The notes under the pieces were generated by a model. That model searched no databases. It was not told the DNA's origin and saw nothing but the letters and a program-made list of their open reading frames with translations. This document shows positions 37,461 through 46,276 of a DNA stretch of 64,000 nucleotides, in pieces. Origin of the DNA: Massilia antarctica (GTDB lineage: Bacteria > Pseudomonadota > Gammaproteobacteria > Burkholderiales > Burkholderiaceae_D). Within the stretch, counting starts at the first letter, position 1; every line of letters starts with the position of its first letter. Both the position numbers and the translations under genes were made by a program. Where the stretch lies: contig NZ_CP065053.1 of the NCBI RefSeq assembly GCF_015689335.1, positions 5,084,001 to 5,148,000 on the forward strand, written 5' to 3'.

Positions 37461-38447
37461 TCAGCTGGTCCGCTCAGCCCATTTTTCCCTGACTGCCAGA
37501 AGTTCCGGCAAGATGTTAAAAAACACATCCACCAGTTCCGGATCGAAATGTTGGTCGGCATTGCCGCGTACGTGCGCCGTGATGGCGTCGAGCGGCCACG
37601 GTGCCTTGTAGGGCCGTTCCATGCTCAGGGCATCGAACACATCGGCGAGAGCGACAATCCGTGCCGACTCGGGAATGGCTTGCCCTTGCAGGCCCCCCGG
37701 ATAGCCGCTGCCATCCCATTTTTCGTGGTGACGCAACGAAATTTCCGCTGCCAGCCGGAACACCGGGGCATCGCTTTTGCTGAGGATTGCATGGCCGATT
37801 TCCGGATGCGTGCGCATGATTTGCCATTCCTCGGCATTCAAGACGCCTGGCTTGCGCAGGACGCTGTGGGGGATGCCCAGTTTGCCTGTATCGTGCATTG
37901 GCGCGGCCATTTCCAGCTGGTCGCAGCGATCCTCGTCCCAGCCATGCGCATGCGCCAGCGCGCGCGCGTAGGCCGCCATGCGCCAGATATGCGCGCCGGT
38001 ATCGGAATCGTTGTAGTGACCTGCATGGCCCAGCATCAGGATCGCGTCGCGGTAGCTGGCGGCCAGGGCGCTGGCGCGCACCATCGACAGGTGCGCCGCC
38101 ACGCGGGCACGCACGATGGCGGGCGTGACCGGCTTGACGATGTAGTCGACGCAGCCGGCATCGAATCCCTTGGCCTCGTGCTCGAGGTCGCGGTAAGCGG
38201 TGATGAAGATGATCTGGACGCTGTGGCCGGGGTCGAGCGCCTTGATCTGCGTGCATAACTGGTAGCCATCGGTGTCCGGCAAGCCAATGTCCAACAATAC
38301 CATGGCGGGACGGTGTTTCACCGCCGCCGCCAGCGCCTCGGCACCGCTGCGCCCAAACACAAGGTGGTAGGATGATCCGAGGATCGTGCTCATGAGGGCC
38401 AGATTGCTCGGTTCATCGTCGACGATCAGAATCACGGAGTTGCTCAT
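37461..38447 (-). CDS. response regulator with HD-GYP c-di-GMP phosphodiesterase domain
   Basis: An RpfG-like output protein of 328 residues. The receiver domain has the acidic pair (LIVDDEPSN) and the phosphoacceptor Asp in MVLLDIGLPDTDGYQ. The HD-GYP domain shows the metal-binding HDTGKLGIP and the GYP hallmark HHEKWDGSGYPGGLQG, so hydrolysis of c-di-GMP is expected. Its start overlaps the stop of the hybrid kinase by 4 bases. That kinase ends in an Hpt domain, which is the natural phosphodonor for this receiver. Confidence 0.94.
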   Translation of the reverse strand: MSNSVILIVDDEPSNLALMSTILGSSYHLVFGRSGAEALAAAVKHRPAMVLLDIGLPDTDGYQLCTQIKALDPGHSVQIIFITAYRDLEHEAKGFDAGCVDYIVKPVTPAIVRARVAAHLSMVRASALAASYRDAILMLGHAGHYNDSDTGAHIWRMAAYARALAHAHGWDEDRCDQLEMAAPMHDTGKLGIPHSVLRKPGVLNAEEWQIMRTHPEIGHAILSKSDAPVFRLAAEISLRHHEKWDGSGYPGGLQGQAIPESARIVALADVFDALSMERPYKAPWPLDAITAHVRGNADQHFDPELVDVFFNILPELLAVREKWAERTS

Positions 38448-41400
38448 GGGCTTGTCTTCAGGATGATGTTGAGTCGGCTTGCCAGTACCCGGGTGGCGCT
38501 CTCGGCAAGTCGAAAATCGAAGGCGGCCAGTGCATGTTCAATGGCGTGCAGCGGGACATCGGGCGCGCTGCGTTGCAGTGCCGCCAGTAGCGGTAGCGCC
38601 GGTGCCGGGTTATCGCCATCGAGGACCTTGAGTAGCGCATCGAGCAAGGCGGCCGTACCGGCTCCCGCCGACGGCGCCGGGTGGGCGGCGCTGGCCGCAT
38701 CATGCGGCTGCGGCGGCATGCGTGCGTCGATCGCGGCCATGGCACGGCCCAGTGCATCGCGCAGGCCATCGAGCAGGTCGGCGGGCCTGGCCGGGGTGGC
38801 CAGCCGTCCTTCCAGCGCCATGGCGGCGCTGGCAACTTGCGGCAGGGCTACATTGGCCGCCGCGCCGGCCAGTTTGTGGGCGATGGCGGCGGCGCCGTTG
38901 GTGGCGGTGGCGGCCAGTGCCGCCCGCAGTTCGGCGAGTACATCGCGAAACGCCATGGCGAATTTGCGCAGGTAGTTGTCGTAGGACGGCATGTCGCCCC
39001 ATAGTTCCAAGCCGCGCTGTACGTCCAGGATGCTGGCCGCACCATGGCGCGATGCCCGGCGCAGGCGCTTGACGAGCGCGATGGTGAGCGGGATATCAAA
39101 TGGTTTGCTGATGAAGTCGGTCATCCCGGCCGCGCGCGCAGCATCTTGCTGTGACTGGAAGGCGCCCGCCGTGAGGGCAACGATGGGCAAATCGTCGAAT
39201 TGCGGCAGCTTGCGCAACATCCTGCACGCCTCGATACCGTCGAGCACCGGCATCTGCACATCCATGAGGACCAGGTCCACCTCGTCGGAATGGGTCAGCA
39301 GCCATGCGAGCGCGGCGCTCCCATCCTGCGCCAGCGCGACCTCGGCGCCGGCGCCGCACAGGATGCGGCGCGCCACATCGCGATTGATGTCGCTGTCGTC
39401 GACCACCAGCAGGCGGATTCCTGCCAGCACGGTGCTGTCATGCTCGACCGGTGTGGACGTCTCGAGCAACGCCGCGCCGCGCTTGCGGCGCGCCTTGATG
39501 ACGGCGTTGTACAGCGTCGAGGCGGTCACGGGCTTGGTCAGGAATGCGTCCACGACGGCCGCTTCGGACGCGCCGCTCAGCCGGGCCAACTCGTGAGTGG
39601 TGGTCATGAGCACGACCGGGCACTGTCCGGCCGGCACGGCGGCGCGGATCAGGCGCGCCGCCGCCACGCTGCTGGCGTCGTGCGCGCGGCAGTTGAGCAC
39701 TACCACTTCCGGCAAGAGTACCGTCGTATGGCGTATGCGCTCGATCGCTTCCTGATTGCTGGAAGCGGTGCTTACTTGCCAGCCGAGTCCGCGCGCGCTA
39801 TCGGCGATGCTGGCCAGGGCGAGTACATCGTCGTGCACGATGAGGGCATGGACGCGGATCATTTCGGGCGATGAAAAGGCGTTGGCGGCGGCATGCTGGA
39901 AGGGCAGGGTGAACCAGAAATCGCTGCCCTGGCCCGGTACGCTGTCAACGCCGATCAGTCCGCCCATCAGCGTGACCAGCCGCTTGCATATCGTCAGCCC
40001 GAGTCCGGACCCGCCAAAGCGCCTGGTGGTTGAACTGTCCGCCTGGGTGAAGGACGCGAAGATTGCCTCTTGCAGGTGCGGCGCGATACCGATGCCGGTA
40101 TCCTTCACGCCGAAACGCAAGGTGCTCTGCCCGGCGCTCGTGGCCAGGACGGTAATGGATAGTTGGACGCTGCCGCACTGGGTGAACTTGATGGCATTGC
40201 TGGTCAGGTTGGATAGGACCTGTTCCAGGCGCAGGGGATCGCCCATCAGGCTCGACAGGCCCTCGGGCAATGGGTGTACCAGCAGGCTGATATCTTTTTC
40301 ACCGACTTCCACGCCCATGGTCGCTGCCACATTGTCGACGACCTGTTGCAACGAGAACCAGGCCGATTCGATGGTCATTTGCCCGGCTTCGATCTTGGAC
40401 ACGTCCAGGATGTCGTTGATGATGCCTAATAACGATTTGCCGGACGCGCGTATCTTGACGAGCATCGCCTGCGCGTCCGCGCCGAGTTGCGCCTGTTCGA
40501 GCAGGTAGGCCATGCCCAGAATGGCATTCAGGGGGGTGCGGATTTCATGGCTCATGTTCGACAGGAAGTCCGCCTTGCTGATATTGGCCGCTTGGGCGGC
40601 GTCGCGCGCTTCCAGCAGCAGCGCTTCGGCATGCTTTTGGGGAGAAATGTCCTGCGCAAAGATCAGTGTGGCCGGCCCGTCCATCAGGTCCACCCGCGTT
40701 GTCGCCTTGAGCACCGGGACCAGGCTATGATTCTTGCCCAGGCCGAGCGCCTCGAAGCGCTGCTCGATCGGCAAATCAGCGCCAATGCCGGCTTCCTGCT
40801 CGCCCAAGGCGGCCAGCGAGGCGGGCGCGAGCATGGCGCGCCATGGGAGACCGGCCAGGTTCTCCGTCGGCGCATAGCCGTGCAACAAGTTGTAGCGCCG
40901 GTTCGTGTAGATGAACGATCCGCTGCGTAATATCGCCACCGCGACCGGGGCTTCTTCGATGAGGGTGCGAAAACGCGCTTCGCTTTCTCGCAGCGCGTCG
41001 CCGTGTATGCGTTCGCGGCTGTGCTCGCTGGCGAGGAGGTCGGCACGCCGGTTGCGGCCCTGGGCCCAGTTCAGCAGGGCGGCACAGGCGATCGCGAGCG
41101 CGCCCAGGAACGCCAGGAAGATGTTGCCTTGCCGGTGCAGCGGGGCCACGATGGCTGCGGTGTCGCGCGTGATACCGATCGACAGGGTGCTGTCCATCTT
41201 CAGGACGGCCGGCATGATCGCCGTGATGCGGCGCAGGTCGTCGCCTTGGGTGGCACCGGCGCCCGCCCCGGCAGGTACCTGTAGCCATTTCTCCCCCGCG
41301 CCATGGGCGACAAAGGCAGAGACGTCCGGCGCATACAGCACCGTGCTGAGCAAGGTGGAAAAGTACTTGGGGTCAAGGACGGCCGACACGACGCCGCCGA

Positions 41401-41899
41401 AGTTCCCTGTGGCGTCCGGTATCATGCGGGTGATGGTGACGACCGGGTCGCCCCGCACGGAAACGAAAGGCCGCGAGAGGAACACCGTCGCAAGGTTGGG
41501 ATGGTCGCGCACCGCGCCGAAATACGCGCGCGCACCGAAGTTGCGCCCGATCAGATCGCGCGGTGCCGCAGCGAGCACCACGCCTTGCGCGTCCATCACC
41601 GTCACGCCGCGCAGTTGGGGCATGGCTTCCTCGAGTGCCTTCAAGCGGCGGTTGAGCTTAGCCGGATCGGGCCCGTCGATGCCGGACAGATGATCGCGCA
41701 GCACTCCGCCCAAGGCATCGTTGACAGCGTTGAGGCTGGTTCCCACCTCAGTGGCGAGCACGTGTCCCAATACGTCCAGGCGCAGCTGCTCCGCATGGAG
41801 GGTGCGCTCGAGTTCCGTATGCTGTAAATAGGCGAGCGTCGTTGCGATGCCGGCAATGAGAACAGCGAGGTACATCCATTCGCGCTTCTGTCGCTTCAT
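38444..41899 (-). CDS. hybrid sensor kinase: dCache-PAS-HisKA-HATPase-REC-REC-Hpt
   Basis: A 1151-residue phosphorelay kinase. Two membrane helices (about residues 10-28 and 275-295) flank a periplasmic dCache-like sensor (LRLDVLGHVLATEVGTSL ... GARAYFGAVRDHPN ... RPFVSVRGDPVVTITRMI). Next come PAS (about 310-430), HisKA (FLSNMSHEIRTPLNAILGM) and HATPase (FGGSGLGLTICKRL). The first receiver lacks the phosphoacceptor Asp (VVVLNCRAH) and looks inactive; the second is intact (LVLMDVQMPVLDGIEA). The C-terminal Hpt has its His in AIAHKLAGAAANVAL. The ATG at 41899 follows GTGGAG by 5 bases. It is encoded directly ahead of its HD-GYP regulator. Confidence 0.93.
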   Translation of the reverse strand: MKRQKREWMYLAVLIAGIATTLAYLQHTELERTLHAEQLRLDVLGHVLATEVGTSLNAVNDALGGVLRDHLSGIDGPDPAKLNRRLKALEEAMPQLRGVTVMDAQGVVLAAAPRDLIGRNFGARAYFGAVRDHPNLATVFLSRPFVSVRGDPVVTITRMIPDATGNFGGVVSAVLDPKYFSTLLSTVLYAPDVSAFVAHGAGEKWLQVPAGAGAGATQGDDLRRITAIMPAVLKMDSTLSIGITRDTAAIVAPLHRQGNIFLAFLGALAIACAALLNWAQGRNRRADLLASEHSRERIHGDALRESEARFRTLIEEAPVAVAILRSGSFIYTNRRYNLLHGYAPTENLAGLPWRAMLAPASLAALGEQEAGIGADLPIEQRFEALGLGKNHSLVPVLKATTRVDLMDGPATLIFAQDISPQKHAEALLLEARDAAQAANISKADFLSNMSHEIRTPLNAILGMAYLLEQAQLGADAQAMLVKIRASGKSLLGIINDILDVSKIEAGQMTIESAWFSLQQVVDNVAATMGVEVGEKDISLLVHPLPEGLSSLMGDPLRLEQVLSNLTSNAIKFTQCGSVQLSITVLATSAGQSTLRFGVKDTGIGIAPHLQEAIFASFTQADSSTTRRFGGSGLGLTICKRLVTLMGGLIGVDSVPGQGSDFWFTLPFQHAAANAFSSPEMIRVHALIVHDDVLALASIADSARGLGWQVSTASSNQEAIERIRHTTVLLPEVVVLNCRAHDASSVAAARLIRAAVPAGQCPVVLMTTTHELARLSGASEAAVVDAFLTKPVTASTLYNAVIKARRKRGAALLETSTPVEHDSTVLAGIRLLVVDDSDINRDVARRILCGAGAEVALAQDGSAALAWLLTHSDEVDLVLMDVQMPVLDGIEACRMLRKLPQFDDLPIVALTAGAFQSQQDAARAAGMTDFISKPFDIPLTIALVKRLRRASRHGAASILDVQRGLELWGDMPSYDNYLRKFAMAFRDVLAELRAALAATATNGAAAIAHKLAGAAANVALPQVASAAMALEGRLATPARPADLLDGLRDALGRAMAAIDARMPPQPHDAASAAHPAPSAGAGTAALLDALLKVLDGDNPAPALPLLAALQRSAPDVPLHAIEHALAAFDFRLAESATRVLASRLNIILKTSP

Positions 41900-42507
41900 C
41901 ACTGCTCCACAATAATGCCGTTAAAGCAAGATAGCCCTTTTGTTGGGGAATGTCGATTGGATTGTGATGCGCCGCTCTGCGGTAAGCCCGGAATGTGTTG
42001 CTCGAACGGTACTCGGCCTTTCCTCGATCTTGGCGTGGCATTCTAAATAAACATCGTGGATGCTGAACGCTTGCGTCTCCACCGCCGATGGGGACGACAC
42101 GGCCGGGATCAGATAAATGGCGCTCGCCGGCTTGGGGAAGGGATGTACCTGCGCGGTGTCGATTGCGCCTGGATAAAGACGCCGTTCGGGCGCCCGACAT
42201 TTTTGCGCGCATTGGCGGCAACCGTCGCGCTCGCGCTGGGGCGGGAATGATGGCGGCATCGGCGTTGTCGTCAGGGACGTTTCCAGCCGCGCGGCGGATA
42301 CCTTCATCAGAAAGGTGGTGCCCGGCAGCATCCGCGCCTGCCGGATGTCGCGCTGTGCAGGGAACTTTATCACTTGGCGGCCCGTCTGAATCAGTACCCT
42401 GTCGTTGATTCAGTAATGATTGATGCCGGGATATTTACGCAGAAAGTGATTCAAGCACCATGCGAGAATCCGTTTCAAGCCGCATTACCTGCTTTTTGGA
42501 GGTTGCT
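41900..42507. other. 608-base region with no supported gene
   Basis: Open frames of up to 150 codons exist on both strands, but none shows a family motif, a good ribosome site or the codon pattern of its neighbours. GC content falls toward the right end, next to the damaged toxin-antitoxin locus. The region may be decayed DNA or the promoter area of the hybrid kinase (left) and the antitoxin remnant (right). Confidence 0.4.
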
Positions 42508-42791
42508 ATGTCCGACCTACCCTTGCTGGCGTTTGAACTTGATCAGGAAACCCACTTTCGTCTGAAGCGCTTGGCCGAATCGCGCTGACAAACGCTGCTT
42601 ATGATGATGAACGAAGCTATTGGTCAGTATCTTGATGGTGAGGAAGAGCGAGATGCATCCCGGCAGGAGACACTTGATGCTTGGAGTGAGTATCATGCAA
42701 CTGGGCTGCATGTGACCGGGGAGGAAGAATAGAATGGCTTGTGACGTGGGGTGAGGAAAACGAGCTTCCCGCGCCCGCGTGCCACAAGTGA
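42508..42791 (+). pseudogene. broken RHH-type antitoxin gene (one nonsense codon, one frameshift)
   Basis: After a strong ribosome site (TTGGAGGTTGCT) the frame reads MSDLPLLAFELDQETHFRLK and RLAESR, typical of ParD/CopG-like antitoxins. It then meets an in-frame TGA at 42586-42588. The same frame continues with the expected MMMNEAIGQYLDGEEERD, WSEYHATGLHVT and stops at TAG (42730-42732). A one- or two-base shift then restores the usual family ending EWLVTWGEENELPAPACHK before a stop at 42789-42791. The alignment to the family is co-linear, so this is a recognisable antitoxin with two lesions, not noise. An intact toxin gene follows 49 bases later. Confidence 0.82.
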
Positions 42792-42840
42792 CAACGATCC
42801 CTGATGTCGTCGGACATATGGACACACTCCGTGCGCACTT

Positions 42841-43131
42841 ATGCCGCAAGTACGGTTTTCCAAGCGGGCGGTGCTCGACCTAAAAAGGTTGCGGGAATTT
42901 TTGCGACCGAAAAGTCAAGCGGCAGCCAGGCGCGCCAACGCAGCGATAATCCGCTCCATCCAGGTGCTGAGCCGACATCCCGGATTCGGGCGTCCGCTAC
43001 AGCATATGCCGGACGGATATTATGAGTTCCTAATTTCCTTCGGTAATGCCGGCTACATCGTTCGCTATCGTCACAAAAACAATGAGATGGTCATTTGGTT
43101 AGTGAGGCATCAAAAGGATACGCCGCAATAA
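42841..43131 (+). CDS. RelE/ParE-family toxin, intact
   Basis: A 96-residue protein of the ParE/RelE fold. The opening PQVRFSKRAVLDLKRLREFLRPK, the middle IQVLSRHPGFGRPLQHMPDGYYEFLISFG and the end YIVRYRHKNNEMVIWLVRHQKD fit the full length of the family with no gap. ParE relatives poison DNA gyrase and RelE relatives cut mRNA; which applies here cannot be told. The cognate antitoxin just upstream is broken. Survival of an intact toxin frame implies it is silent, already harmless, or countered by an antitoxin elsewhere. No strong ribosome site precedes the ATG, which fits low expression. Confidence 0.85.
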   Translation: MPQVRFSKRAVLDLKRLREFLRPKSQAAARRANAAIIRSIQVLSRHPGFGRPLQHMPDGYYEFLISFGNAGYIVRYRHKNNEMVIWLVRHQKDTPQ

Positions 43132-43144
43132 GCGCATGCCGGCA

Positions 43145-43450
43145 CTACCAGCTCAGCTTCCCCGTCAGCATCTGCCAGTACATCACCCAATCGCCCATGA
43201 AGGAATACAGCGGCCGCGCAAACGAGGCCGGGCGGTTCTTTTCATAGAAAAAATGCCCGATCCAGGCGCCGCCATAGCCCGACACCAGCGCCGCCAGGAT
43301 CCACCAGGCATGCATGCTGTCCACATACTGCACCAGCGCCGCCAGCGCCGACGAGCTGCCGATAAAATGCGCCCGCCGGCACGGCACGCTCGCGTGCTGG
43401 GTCAGGTACCAGGGATAAAACTCGGCAAAGCTGGCGTGACTGGTCGGCAT
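43145..43450 (-). CDS. DUF962/Mpo1-like small membrane protein
   Basis: A 101-residue protein with the Mpo1/YGL010w pattern: FYPWYLTQHASVPCRRAHFIGSS, then helices and SGYGGAWIGHFFYEKNRPASF. Yeast Mpo1 is a dioxygenase acting on 2-hydroxy fatty acids. The His residues needed for iron (H in LTQH, H in RRAHF, H in IGHFFYEKN) are present. Bacterial members are largely uncharacterised. It follows an alpha/beta-hydrolase by 18 bases and is the last gene of a minus-strand run led by metY. Confidence 0.82.
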   Translation of the reverse strand: MPTSHASFAEFYPWYLTQHASVPCRRAHFIGSSSALAALVQYVDSMHAWWILAALVSGYGGAWIGHFFYEKNRPASFARPLYSFMGDWVMYWQMLTGKLSW

Positions 43451-43468
43451 GCGGCTCTCCTGGCGGAT

Positions 43469-44278
43469 TTACCTTGGTGTGGTGGCGAAACCGAACAGCG
43501 CGTCCAGCACCGAATCGGGCTGCTCGGCCATCAGCTGGTGGCCGGCATCCACGTGCACGATCTTGCCATGGGCGATGGCGCCCGTCAGCAGTTTCGTCGA
43601 GCGCGGCGGGGTCATCATGTCCTTGCTGCCGAAGATGAACAGGGTAGGGCACTTGACCGCCTCCGCCGCGGCCTGGCCGTTGGCATAGGCATTGCAGGCG
43701 TAAAAGTCGGTGTAGAACAGCTGGTCCGGATTGATGACCGACATGCGCTGCATCAGCCGCCGCGCGCCGCCCATGGTGTAGAACCCCGGTCCGGGACAGG
43801 ATGATTTTTGCGCCATCGACGAGTGCGAGAAGATGTTGACCATGTCGATCGCGGCCTGCTCGTTGTTTTTGGCGGTGTCGAGCAGAGAGTCGGACACCTT
43901 CATCGGATAGGTGGTCCCGAGCAGCGCCAGATGACTCACCCTTGCGGGCGCCTGGATCGCCGCTTCGAGCGCGATCAGGGAGCCCATGCTGTGGCCCGCC
44001 AGCACGGCGCGTTCGACGCCGACGGCATCGAGCACCGCCAGCAGCCAGGCCGCCATCTCTTCCACCTTGTGCAGGGCCGCGCCCTTGCTGCGCCCGTGGC
44101 CGGGCAGATCCACTGCCAGCACGTTGAAGCCGTGGTGAGCGAAATAGCGCGACTGCAAGGCCCACACCGAATGGTCGTTCTGGGCGCCGTGGATGAAGAC
44201 GATGGTCGGCTGGGCCGCGTTGAAGGCCTTGCCGCCGGTGTAGCAGTAGGCATCGAAGCCGGGAAGGCTGCAGATCAT
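43469..44278 (-). CDS. alpha/beta-hydrolase next to metY
   Basis: A 269-residue hydrolase. Motifs: VFIHGAQNDHSVW (oxyanion loop), VDLPGHGRSKG, nucleophile elbow AGHSMGSLIAL, the acid in FIFGSKDMMTPP, and the catalytic His in VDAGHQLMAEQP. The triad is therefore complete. It starts 1 base after metY, so it is translated from the same message. It lacks the features of homoserine acetyltransferase (MetX), which is much longer, so it is not simply the missing methionine enzyme. Substrate unknown. Confidence 0.88.
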   Translation of the reverse strand: MICSLPGFDAYCYTGGKAFNAAQPTIVFIHGAQNDHSVWALQSRYFAHHGFNVLAVDLPGHGRSKGAALHKVEEMAAWLLAVLDAVGVERAVLAGHSMGSLIALEAAIQAPARVSHLALLGTTYPMKVSDSLLDTAKNNEQAAIDMVNIFSHSSMAQKSSCPGPGFYTMGGARRLMQRMSVINPDQLFYTDFYACNAYANGQAAAEAVKCPTLFIFGSKDMMTPPRSTKLLTGAIAHGKIVHVDAGHQLMAEQPDSVLDALFGFATTPR

Positions 44279-44279
44279 C

Positions 44280-45590
44280 TCAAGCTCCCTTCTGCGACAG
44301 TTTCAGGCCGCGCGCCAGATCCTCGATCAGGTCATCGACGTCCTCCAGCCCGATCGACAGGCGCATGGTGCCTTCCTTGATGCCCGACGCCGCCAGTTGT
44401 TCGGTCGGCACGCGGAAGTGGGTAGTCGACGCCGGATGGATCACCAGCGACTTGGCGTCGCCCACGTTGGCCAGGTGCGAGAAGATCTTGAGCGCGTCGA
44501 CGAAGCGGCGGCCGGCGGCGCGGTCGCCTTTGATACTGAACGAGAACACCGCGCCGCAGCCCTTGGGCAGCAGCCGCTTGGCCAGTGCATAATCGGGATG
44601 CGATTCCAGTTCCGGATACGATACCGACTCCACCGCCGGATTGGACAGCAGGAACTCGACCACCTTGCGCGTGTTGGCCACGTGGCGGTCCATGCGCAGG
44701 CTGAGCGTCTCGATCCCTTGCAGCACGGCGAAGGCATTGTGGGGGCTCATCACCGCGCCGAAGTCGCGCAGGCCCTCGCGCCGCGCGCGCAGCGAAAACG
44801 GCGCCACGGTCGACTCCTCGGCGAACACCATGCCGTGGAAGCCGTCATACGGCTCGCACAGTTCGGCGAAGCGCCCGGTCTTGTCGTAAGCGCTCTGCCA
44901 GTCGAAGGTGCCGCCGTCCACCAGCAGCCCGCCGATGGCAGTGCCGTGCCCGCACAGGAACTTGGTAGCCGAGTGAAATACCAGGTCGGCGCCATGGTCG
45001 AACGGGCGCAGCAGGTAAGGCGTGGTGAAGGTCGAATCCATCATCAGCGGCAGATGATGATCGTGGGCGATGGCCGAGACGGTGGCGATGTCGAGCACGT
45101 CCAGCCCCGGATTGCCCAGGGTTTCGGCGAACAGCACCTTGGTGTTGGGACGGATCGCGGCGCGCCAGGCGTCGGCGTCGCGCGGGTCCACGAAAGTGGT
45201 CTCGATGCCGAAGCGCTTGAGGGTGTAGGCCAGCAGGTTTTGCGAGCCGCCGTACAGCGCGCGCGAGGCGACGATGTGCGAGCCGGCGCCGGCGATGGTC
45301 ACCAGGCCCAGGTGCATGGCGGCCTGGCCGCTGGCGGTGGCGATGCCGGCCACGCCGCCTTCGAGCGCGGCGATGCGCTCTTCAAGCACGGCGTTGGTCG
45401 GGTTCGAGATGCGCGAGTACACATGGCCGGCGCGTTCCATATTGAACAGCGAGGCCGCGTGGTCCGAGTCCTTGAACGCGAACGAGGAAGTGAAATAGAC
45501 GGGCGTGGCGCGCGCGCCGGTGGCCGGGTCGGGCGCAGCGCCGGCGTGCAGCGACAGGGTGTCGAAGCCGGGGTATTGAGGTCCGCTCAT
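44280..45590 (-). CDS. metY: O-acetylhomoserine sulfhydrylase (MetY-type)
   Basis: A PLP enzyme of 436 residues that makes homocysteine from O-acetylhomoserine and sulfide, a route into methionine. The family pattern is clear: FDTLSLHAGAAPDPATGARATPVYFTSSF, HVYSRISNPTNAVLEERIAALEGG, ASRALYGGSQNLLAYTLK, and the PLP lysine in FHSATKFLCGHGTAIGG. It heads a three-gene minus-strand unit. The leader is short; I looked for and did not find a SAM riboswitch. Confidence 0.93.
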   Translation of the reverse strand: MSGPQYPGFDTLSLHAGAAPDPATGARATPVYFTSSFAFKDSDHAASLFNMERAGHVYSRISNPTNAVLEERIAALEGGVAGIATASGQAAMHLGLVTIAGAGSHIVASRALYGGSQNLLAYTLKRFGIETTFVDPRDADAWRAAIRPNTKVLFAETLGNPGLDVLDIATVSAIAHDHHLPLMMDSTFTTPYLLRPFDHGADLVFHSATKFLCGHGTAIGGLLVDGGTFDWQSAYDKTGRFAELCEPYDGFHGMVFAEESTVAPFSLRARREGLRDFGAVMSPHNAFAVLQGIETLSLRMDRHVANTRKVVEFLLSNPAVESVSYPELESHPDYALAKRLLPKGCGAVFSFSIKGDRAAGRRFVDALKIFSHLANVGDAKSLVIHPASTTHFRVPTEQLAASGIKEGTMRLSIGLEDVDDLIEDLARGLKLSQKGA

Positions 45591-45810
45591 GGTGGGCTCA
45601 TCAGTTAAAAAAGGATGGGCCGAATCGTAGCACGCATGCGTTGCACAAAAGCGCGGTTTGCTCGCTAAAATGGTGCAAATACCAATCGGGCGCTTTCTCC
45701 GGCGTCCTGATTAATCGCAATGCTGGATTTTTTGCCAAGCTTACGCTACAGTCGGAGCTAGGGCTTATAAAAGACATGCACTTATAACCTCACAAGACAA
45801 GGCGGCCACC

Positions 45811-46263
45811 ATGAAAGTCTCAGAAATCCTTCAAGTGAAGGGTAACATCCTGTACACAGCAACGCCCGAGATGCTGCTCGTGGACGCCGTCAACACCATG
45901 GCCGAAAAGGATATCGGTTCGCTGGTGGTCATGGAGTTCGGCGACCTGGTCGGCATGCTGACCTTCCGCGAAGTCATCAAGGTGCTGCACAAAAATGGCG
46001 GCTCGGTCGGCGCGGGCACGGTGCGCAAGCACATGGACGACCATCCGATTACCGTTACCCCGGACACCGAAGTGAACGAAGTGCGCCGCATGATGCTCGA
46101 AAAGCATGCGCGCTACCTGCCGGTGATGAACGCCAAAACCCTGCTCGGCGTGATTTCGTTCTACGACGTCGCGCGCGCCGTGCTCGAAGCGCAGAGCTTC
46201 GAGAACCGCATGCTCAAGGCCTACATCCGCGACTGGCCGGCCGAAGCCGTCCAGGAAGACTGA
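45811..46263 (+). CDS. tandem CBS-domain protein
   Basis: A 150-residue protein made of two CBS domains (about residues 1-62 and 70-132). Such stand-alone pairs bind adenine nucleotides or similar ligands and regulate partners. Key stretches: ILQVKGNILYTATPEMLLVDAVNTMAEKDIGSLVVME, VGMLTFREVIKVL, and MDDHPITVTPDTEVNEVRRMMLEKHARYLPVM. The ribosome site is AAGGCGG. A PhzF-like gene follows after 13 bases. The partner is unknown. Confidence 0.92.
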   Translation: MKVSEILQVKGNILYTATPEMLLVDAVNTMAEKDIGSLVVMEFGDLVGMLTFREVIKVLHKNGGSVGAGTVRKHMDDHPITVTPDTEVNEVRRMMLEKHARYLPVMNAKTLLGVISFYDVARAVLEAQSFENRMLKAYIRDWPAEAVQED

Positions 46264-46276
46264 TTGGAGTCCGACC

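Noticed and set aside
41921..42373. 150-codon minus-strand frame in the gap before the toxin locus
   Set aside because: No ribosome site, no family motif, odd composition. I left it as non-coding, although I cannot exclude a decayed gene.
42586..42588. TGA in the antitoxin read as a selenocysteine codon
   Set aside because: The family has an ordinary residue there, a second lesion follows, and no SECIS-like element is apparent; a nonsense mutation is simpler.
43469..44278. metX (homoserine acetyltransferase) next to metY
   Set aside because: The protein is a small generic alpha/beta-hydrolase, about 100 residues too short and without MetX motifs.
45591..45810. SAM riboswitch before metY
   Set aside because: No SAM-I or SAM-II core was found, and the leader is short.
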